This document shows positions 6,993-10,886 of a DNA stretch of 10,886 nt, piece after piece. Location of the stretch: the NCBI GenBank assembly GCA_014523525.1, contig JAATVL010000173.1, positions 1-10,886 on the forward strand, given 5' to 3'. The position numbers and the translations under genes are program-made. A model generated the notes under the pieces. The model saw only the letters and a list, made by a program, of their open reading frames with translations. It was not told the origin of the DNA and made no database searches. The DNA comes from Nitrososphaerales archaeon TH703. GTDB lineage: Archaea > Thermoproteota > Nitrososphaeria > Nitrososphaerales > Nitrososphaeraceae. The first letter of the stretch is position 1. Each line of letters begins with the position of its first letter.

Positions 6993-7970
6993 ATGGGCAA
7001 TATTTATGGCATTCATCATGTGACAGCTATAGCGAGTAGTCCGCAAAGGAATGTTGACTTCTATACTTCTGTGTTAGGACTTCGATTGGTAAAGTTGACT
7101 GTAAATTTTGATGATCCAACTACCTATCATCTCTATTTTGGAGATGAATTAGGGCGCCCTGGAACTATTTTGACTTTCTTTCCTTGGTCGGACGCACCAA
7201 AGGGTCATAGAGGAACGGGACAGGTTATCACAACGTCGTTTCTAATTTCAGAAGAGTCGTTAGATTACTGGAAAACAAGGTTGAAAAATAATCACATAAC
7301 GGTTAGGGGGCCGTTCAAACGCTTTGACGAGCAAGTCTTAAGCCTATACGACCCAGATGGGCTAGAACTGGAGCTTGTGGCTCACTCGTCGGCACAGAAG
7401 AGAGAAGTAAATGTCTGGAATGGAGGTGGAATACCTTCTAAGCATGCAATTAGAGGTTTCTATTCAGTGGCAATATCAGAAGAAGGTTTTGAACGCACCG
7501 CAGACATTCTAACGGAAGAACTAGGTTTTTCATCTGTAGGCCAGGAAAAAAGTCGTTTCCGATACGAGATCCAAAATTCTGAACATGGTGCTAGCATCGT
7601 CGATGTATTATGCCTGCCTTATACCCCATCGGGCTATATAGGAGTAGGAAGTGTTCATCATGTAGCTTTTAGAGCATCAACAGATGAAAAACAAAAAGAC
7701 CTTAGGTTGAGTATCATTAAAGCCGGTCTCAATGCCACACCAATAATTGACCGAACTTATTTTCATTCAGTATATTTTAGAGAACCAGGCGGTGTTCTCT
7801 TTGAAATCGCAACGGATCCGCCGGGCTTTACTGTCGACCAAAAATTGTCCGAGCTCGGCACTCGTCTCATGTTACCTGAATGGCTTGAATCCGAGAGGAC
7901 GAGTCTTGAAAAGATTTTACCAAGACTAAAGTTATCACCACCCAGTAACGTATCAGAGCTCGAAAAATAA
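6993..7970 (+). CDS. mhqO: MhqO-like ring-cleaving dioxygenase (vicinal oxygen chelate / glyoxalase superfamily)
   Basis: The 325-residue protein has two vicinal-oxygen-chelate modules. It matches the MhqO/PcpA/LinE group, Fe(II) enzymes that open the ring of hydroquinone-type compounds. The first module begins with GIHHVTAIA (6-14) and VDFYTSVLGLRLVK (21-34). The likely iron ligands are His9, His223 in VHHVAFRAS and Glu271 in FEIATDPPGF, one each from the expected places. FREPGGVLFEI and DPPGF near the C-terminus are typical of this branch. I chose the ATG at 6993 because a TATA-like box lies 24 bases before it; an in-frame GTG at 6984 would add three residues. Its TAA shares one base with the ATG of the esterase gene, so the two are translationally coupled. 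The real substrate cannot be told from sequence; a quinol or catechol derivative is the best guess. Confidence 0.9.
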   Translation: MGNIYGIHHVTAIASSPQRNVDFYTSVLGLRLVKLTVNFDDPTTYHLYFGDELGRPGTILTFFPWSDAPKGHRGTGQVITTSFLISEESLDYWKTRLKNNHITVRGPFKRFDEQVLSLYDPDGLELELVAHSSAQKREVNVWNGGGIPSKHAIRGFYSVAISEEGFERTADILTEELGFSSVGQEKSRFRYEIQNSEHGASIVDVLCLPYTPSGYIGVGSVHHVAFRASTDEKQKDLRLSIIKAGLNATPIIDRTYFHSVYFREPGGVLFEIATDPPGFTVDQKLSELGTRLMLPEWLESERTSLEKILPRLKLSPPSNVSELEK

Positions 7971-8611
7971 TGAAAGATACTGATCTTGATTTTATTCATA
8001 GATTCGTCTCGCCTAATAGTAAAGCAAAAGAATCCGAGCTAACGTTACTGCTTCTGCACGGGACAGGTGGTAATGAAGATGATCTTATACCTTTAGGAAA
8101 GGAATTAGCACCTAATGCTTCAATCTTAAGTGTAAGAGGTAAGGTTCTGGAGAATGGAATGCCAAGATTTTTTAGAAGACTAGAAGAGGGTGTTTTCGAC
8201 ATGGAGGATCTTAAAATACGGACTGATGAGTTGGCGGAATTCATAGTTAAATCTTCTTCAGCCTATATGTTTGATGCTGAAAGTGTCATTGCAGTAGGAT
8301 ATTCTAATGGTGCAAATATAGCTGCGAGTCTCTTGTTAAGGCGTCCTGAAGTTCTTGCGGGTGCAATCTTGTTTCGAGCTATGGTGCCGTTTATTCCAAC
8401 TGTTATGCCAGATCTCTCAAAGAAGTCTATAATATTATTGGAAGGTCTGTATGATCCAATTGTTAGTAAAGCAGAGGCAGAAAGTTTGTTAGAAATATTC
8501 AGCAAAACTCAATCAAGTGTAACATTGAAGTGGCAAAATTCCGGACATAACCTTACGCAAGAAGACATAGTAGCTGCCAAGAAGTGGCTAGAAAGCAACT
8601 CCAATCTATGA
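7970..8611 (+). CDS. mhqD: MhqD-like phospholipase/carboxylesterase (alpha/beta hydrolase)
   Basis: The 213-residue alpha/beta hydrolase is of the phospholipase/carboxylesterase family, small cytosolic serine esterases of about 200-220 residues. The sequence shows the oxyanion-hole segment LLLLHGTGGNEDDL (26-39), the nucleophile Ser112 in GYSNGAN, Asp162 in LYDPIV and His193 in SGHNLT, a complete triad in the right order. No signal peptide is present. The ATG overlaps the stop of the dioxygenase gene by one base. In Bacillus, MhqD lies next to MhqO in a quinone-resistance operon, and the same pairing here supports hydrolysis of ring-opened or esterified products, although the true substrate of MhqD proteins is not settled. 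The convergent ABM gene ends 27 bases downstream. Confidence 0.9.
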   Translation: MKDTDLDFIHRFVSPNSKAKESELTLLLLHGTGGNEDDLIPLGKELAPNASILSVRGKVLENGMPRFFRRLEEGVFDMEDLKIRTDELAEFIVKSSSAYMFDAESVIAVGYSNGANIAASLLLRRPEVLAGAILFRAMVPFIPTVMPDLSKKSIILLEGLYDPIVSKAEAESLLEIFSKTQSSVTLKWQNSGHNLTQEDIVAAKKWLESNSNL

Positions 8612-8638
8612 AGTGGTATTGACTTTGGACCTTTGGGC

Positions 8639-8962
8639 TCATTTTAACAGGTTAAGTGAAGCTACATTGTAAGTTATTCTTTCTGGCTTTTTTTCGAACA
8701 TTGGTTTAACTTCTTCCACAAGACTTGAAAGGCTCTTATTAGTATTAGAATAATAATTATCCATATCTCCCTTCGATTCCCATAGTGTCAATACAAGCGT
8801 CTCATGACTATCTTCTTCGTTCTCAAGAATGATAAAACCCTTGAATCCCTTCTCTTTTCCCTGAATAGTTGCAAAAAATTCTTTAAATTTTCTACTAGCT
8901 CTCTCTCGCATCCCGTCCTTTAACCTCACTCTATTAAGTTTTACAATAATACTACTAGTCAC
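8639..8962 (-). CDS. ABM-domain protein (antibiotic biosynthesis monooxygenase fold, quinol-monooxygenase-like)
   Basis: The 107-residue single-domain protein of the dimeric ferredoxin-like ABM fold is near the usual 95-110 residues. The N-terminal beta strand (SIIVKLNRVRLKDG, 4-17) is followed by a charged helix (RASRKFKEFF), the GFKGFIILENEED hairpin (39-51), the strand ETLVLTLWESKGDMDNYY (54-71) and a second helix. The (L/V)WES(K)...D-YY pattern is characteristic of the family. Members include YgiN-type quinol monooxygenases, haem-degrading enzymes and many of unknown role; they lack a universal catalytic motif, so enzymatic activity cannot be claimed. The start is GTG at 8962, with a TTTATAATT box about 30 bases upstream; the next Met is at residue 18, inside the fold, so GTG is preferred. 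Convergence with the mhqO-mhqD-like pair makes a role in quinone handling plausible. Confidence 0.8.
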   Translation of the reverse strand: MTSSIIVKLNRVRLKDGMRERASRKFKEFFATIQGKEKGFKGFIILENEEDSHETLVLTLWESKGDMDNYYSNTNKSLSSLVEEVKPMFEKKPERITYNVASLNLLK

Positions 8963-8991
8963 TTAACAACCGAGAGTATTTGTTCAATTTC

Positions 8992-9001
8992 AATTATAAA
9001 T
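8992..9001 (-). promoter_or_regulatory. TATA box of the ABM-domain gene
   Basis: Minus-strand ATTTATAATT is centred about 34 bases before the GTG start, giving a leader of roughly 8 bases. It is the best TATA match in the 226-base spacer between the ABM and permease genes. Confidence 0.4.
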
Positions 9002-9188
9002 ATCATCCACAGCTGAAATTTTATAATTTGTTATCATAGAGTTATGGCCGATTTTATTATATAGCATAAGCAAGGCAACATTAAATTCTGACATAGGCAT
9101 TAGCCTCTTAGTCACTAGCTCACACAAATTACTAATTTCTAAATAAATAGCGATTGCAGAAAAACAAAGTAATTGAAGTGATTTGGGT

Positions 9189-10046
9189 TCAAGGAAGTAA
9201 GCGTTCATCCTCACCGTCATTCTGACGTTTGTTCTTTATTTGTGAAGCTGAACCCGCACTTTTGGAATTCACAATTCGTCTTTTTCTAGCAGCATAAGCA
9301 TATCCAAAAGACACCACAATTATTGTTACTGCTAAAACTGAACCAGTTATGTCTGGCAGTATTTCTGAGTTTGTTATTGTTTCATATGAGGCAACAGCTG
9401 CCACCGTTAACGCAGCTCCGCTCAATGAATAAGCCATAAATCTGAAGGCCCTTGTGTCAAATATTCTAGAAAAAGCGGATCGCAGTATATAGCTGTCTAG
9501 TGTATCTAGAGGAACCATTCCTGCAGCAAAGAATCCTGCAAGAACTAGGGCTACCTGGACGCCAAGAGTTGCTGATGCTACAGCGGATAGAGTAATTGCA
9601 GAAATCTGAGTAGCTGTATCAAATCCTAAACCAAATACCATCCCTGCAAATAGAGCAGAACTAAAAGGTTTCATAACTCCAATCCTAGTTAAAATTTTGC
9701 TTGCAAGGATAGCTGATCCAGTTTTACCCCATTTCTTCATTGAGTAAATGTTTATTGCTCCAATCACACCTAATGCAATTGCTCCTATTACTCCTCCCCA
9801 GAATGAGAGTTGATCAACTCTAGTTATAGAGCCTATAAAGTATATGATAAGTATCATTTCAGCAAGAACTGATATCATATGACCTAGGCTAAATCCGGCC
9901 CCGATCAACTGTGATTTTCTGGTAGAGCTATGTAGCCTTACTAGATTATCTATAGCTGTTATATGGTCTACGTCAAGCGCATGGCGTAGACCTAACAGGA
10001 TCATCGTAGGAATCGAAATCAGAATAAATGTTAATGTCTCTACCAT
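9189..10046 (-). CDS. NiCoT-family high-affinity nickel/cobalt permease
   Basis: The 285-residue integral membrane protein of the HoxN/NixA family imports Ni2+ and/or Co2+ across the cytoplasmic membrane. The family signature HX4DH is present in RHALDVDHITAIDN (21-34) in the second half of the first membrane helix. SLGHMISVL (53-61), GLGFDTATQ (139-147) and GMVPLDTLDSY (176-186) match the other three family motifs. About seven hydrophobic segments are visible, the last ending near residue 252, followed by a Lys/Arg-rich cytoplasmic tail. The protein is shorter than many bacterial NiCoTs (about 330-370). The third motif has Gln147 where most members I recall have Glu. In ammonia-oxidising archaea such a permease could supply nickel for urease or NiFe enzymes, or cobalt for cobalamin; no such gene is adjacent. 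The ATG at 10046 begins at the hydrophobic helix. Confidence 0.9.
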   Translation of the reverse strand: MVETLTFILISIPTMILLGLRHALDVDHITAIDNLVRLHSSTRKSQLIGAGFSLGHMISVLAEMILIIYFIGSITRVDQLSFWGGVIGAIALGVIGAINIYSMKKWGKTGSAILASKILTRIGVMKPFSSALFAGMVFGLGFDTATQISAITLSAVASATLGVQVALVLAGFFAAGMVPLDTLDSYILRSAFSRIFDTRAFRFMAYSLSGAALTVAAVASYETITNSEILPDITGSVLAVTIIVVSFGYAYAARKRRIVNSKSAGSASQIKNKRQNDGEDERLLP

Positions 10047-10086
10047 TTTACAACATCTAAGTATTACTAAATTGTCAAAAAATGAT

Positions 10087-10098
10087 GCTTATATTTTT
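10087..10098 (-). promoter_or_regulatory. TATA box of the nickel/cobalt permease gene
   Basis: Minus-strand AAAAATATAAGC is centred about 46 bases before the ATG, predicting transcription start near 10067 and a leader of about 20 bases. No clear Shine-Dalgarno sequence or nickel-operator palindrome was seen in the leader. Confidence 0.4.
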
Positions 10099-10384
10099 TA
10101 GTCTATATTCTACATTATGGTAGAGATAGAACTATAATTGATCCTTCCTCTTTTGTGACATTCATACTCAAAAACACTCGTTTCTAAACTTTCATAAACA
10201 TGTTTATTAAAACCAAAATACTTTCTCAGAGAGCTAAGTTATATTTGGCATATAGAGGAAAGTAAATTATCCCTTAATGCTGAACAGGATCAAGCCGGCC
10301 GTAGTAAGTTTATAGACCGGATTCAAGGTTTACAAATTTGGGCCCTAGCACTCATTAAATATAAGCCCAGCTAGCTCAACATAT

Positions 10385-10415
10385 TTAGCTTGCTTGCCAA
10401 TCTCTCTCAAGCTAA
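10385..10415. repeat. Inverted repeat TTAGCTTG / CAAGCTAA
   Basis: Eight-base perfect arms (10385-10392 and 10408-10415) surround a 15-base spacer. It can form a hairpin in RNA from either strand, or could be a protein-binding site. It is not followed by a T-run. It lies roughly 340 bases before the permease start and 210 before the L15e start, so it is not placed as a typical core-promoter operator for either. Confidence 0.4.
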
Positions 10416-10622
10416 CATAAAGCGAATATCAAGTTCAAATTGGCATGTATAATGTAAATATATCATCTTTTAGAAAATATTTTAATTTACTGTCAACTAA
10501 TACAATTCTTGTGGTTAGGTACAAGAATCATTGGTTAAAAATATGATAAATCATTGATTGATTGGTAGGTTTAAACGGGTCAAAATACAGATATTAAGGT
10601 CTTATCTGGAGTAATCTGTAAT

Positions 10623-10886
10623 ATGCATCAGTATATGGGCGAAATGTGGACAAGAATGTGGAAAACTAACTCGGAAGAACTAAAGGAAAAAGCCATAACA
10701 TGGAGAAAAGAACCAACCATACACAGAATCGAAAGACCTAGTAGATTGGATCGGGCTCATAAATTTGGATATAAAGCAAAACAAGGCATAATTGTAATTC
10801 GTACCAAAGTCGGAAGAGGTGGAATGAGAAAGCAACGTCCCACATCTGGTAGAAGGCCAAAACACATGGGTGTAGTAAGAATTAAA
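10623..10886 (+). CDS. rpl15e: Large-subunit ribosomal protein L15e (eL15), N-terminal part
   Basis: The frame from the ATG at 10623 is open to the right edge and gives the first 88 residues. The N-terminus MHQYMGEMW matches the MYKYI-x-E-W start of archaeal L15e. It is followed by WRKEPTIHRIERPSRLDR (27-44), AHKFGYKAKQG (45-55), VGRGGMRKQRP (63-73) and GRRPKHMGV (76-84), the best conserved rRNA-binding part of the family. The protein is highly basic and sits in the 50S subunit. Later in-frame Met codons (residues 5, 8 and 12) are worse starts because the MHQY end is conserved. AGATATTAAGG (about 10589-10598) lies near 28 bases upstream as a possible TATA box, and GGAG (10608-10611) could act as a loosely spaced ribosome-binding site. 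The gene confirms that the source is archaeal. Confidence 0.95.
   Translation, partial: MHQYMGEMWTRMWKTNSEELKEKAITWRKEPTIHRIERPSRLDRAHKFGYKAKQGIIVIRTKVGRGGMRKQRPTSGRRPKHMGVVRIK

Larger units (their letters stand above)
10047..10622. other. Divergent non-coding region between the permease and ribosomal protein L15e genes
   Basis: These 576 bases hold promoters for both divergent genes and no convincing coding frame. The longest plus-strand frame noticed (10445-10546, 33 residues) has no recognisable feature. The part from 10285 to 10420 is less AT-rich, with GCCGGC near 10294, GGGCCC near 10341 and a perfect inverted repeat at 10385-10415. The 200 bases before the L15e gene are AT-rich. Confidence 0.5.

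Noticed and set aside
8990..9220. A 76-codon minus-strand frame between the permease and ABM genes
   Set aside because: It overlaps the 3' end of the permease gene in another frame and ends over the likely promoter of the ABM gene; the product has no recognisable domain, so it looks like a chance frame.
10445..10546. A 33-residue plus-strand frame before the L15e gene
   Set aside because: Short, with no motif, and lies in AT-rich spacer DNA.
10680..10865. A 61-codon minus-strand frame at the right edge
   Set aside because: It is the antisense of the clearly conserved ribosomal protein L15e coding sequence.

Overview
The window looks like chromosomal DNA of an AT-rich archaeon, most likely a soil-type member of the Nitrososphaerota (Thaumarchaeota). 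The firmest archaeal evidence is the start of a ribosomal protein L15e gene at the right edge, since L15e occurs only in archaea and eukaryotes. Several genes also have a TATA-like box about 22-30 bases before the start codon, which fits archaeal promoters and leaderless or nearly leaderless mRNAs. The placement in Nitrososphaerota is my inference from overall protein character and base composition; no marker in the window proves it.

Layout. Bases 1-3031 (minus strand) hold kdpA followed by kdpB, the channel-like and ATPase subunits of a high-affinity K+ pump; kdpB runs off the left edge and kdpC would lie beyond it. Bases 3032-4587 are a long, mostly non-coding stretch. It contains degenerate tRNA-3'-end-like motifs (3287-3475), two related hairpins opening with the same sequence (3796-4044), and one 49-residue zinc-ribbon gene on the minus strand (4054-4203). 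Next comes a SerA-type D-2-hydroxyacid dehydrogenase (4588-5520, plus strand).

Bases 5765-8962 form a likely quinone/electrophile-detoxification group. A minus-strand MDR-family enone/quinone reductase is divergent from an overlapping plus-strand pair, an MhqO-like ring-cleaving dioxygenase and an MhqD-like carboxylesterase. A minus-strand ABM-domain protein converges on that pair 27 bases away. In Bacillus, mhqO and mhqD act with a reductase against quinones and hydroquinones; the same logic (reduce, ring-cleave, hydrolyse) may apply here, which is inference.

Bases 9189-10046 (minus) encode a NiCoT-family Ni2+/Co2+ permease. Bases 10047-10622 are non-coding with one clear inverted repeat. 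The L15e gene starts at 10623 and runs off the right edge. I saw no CRISPR array, insertion sequence, complete tRNA or rRNA.
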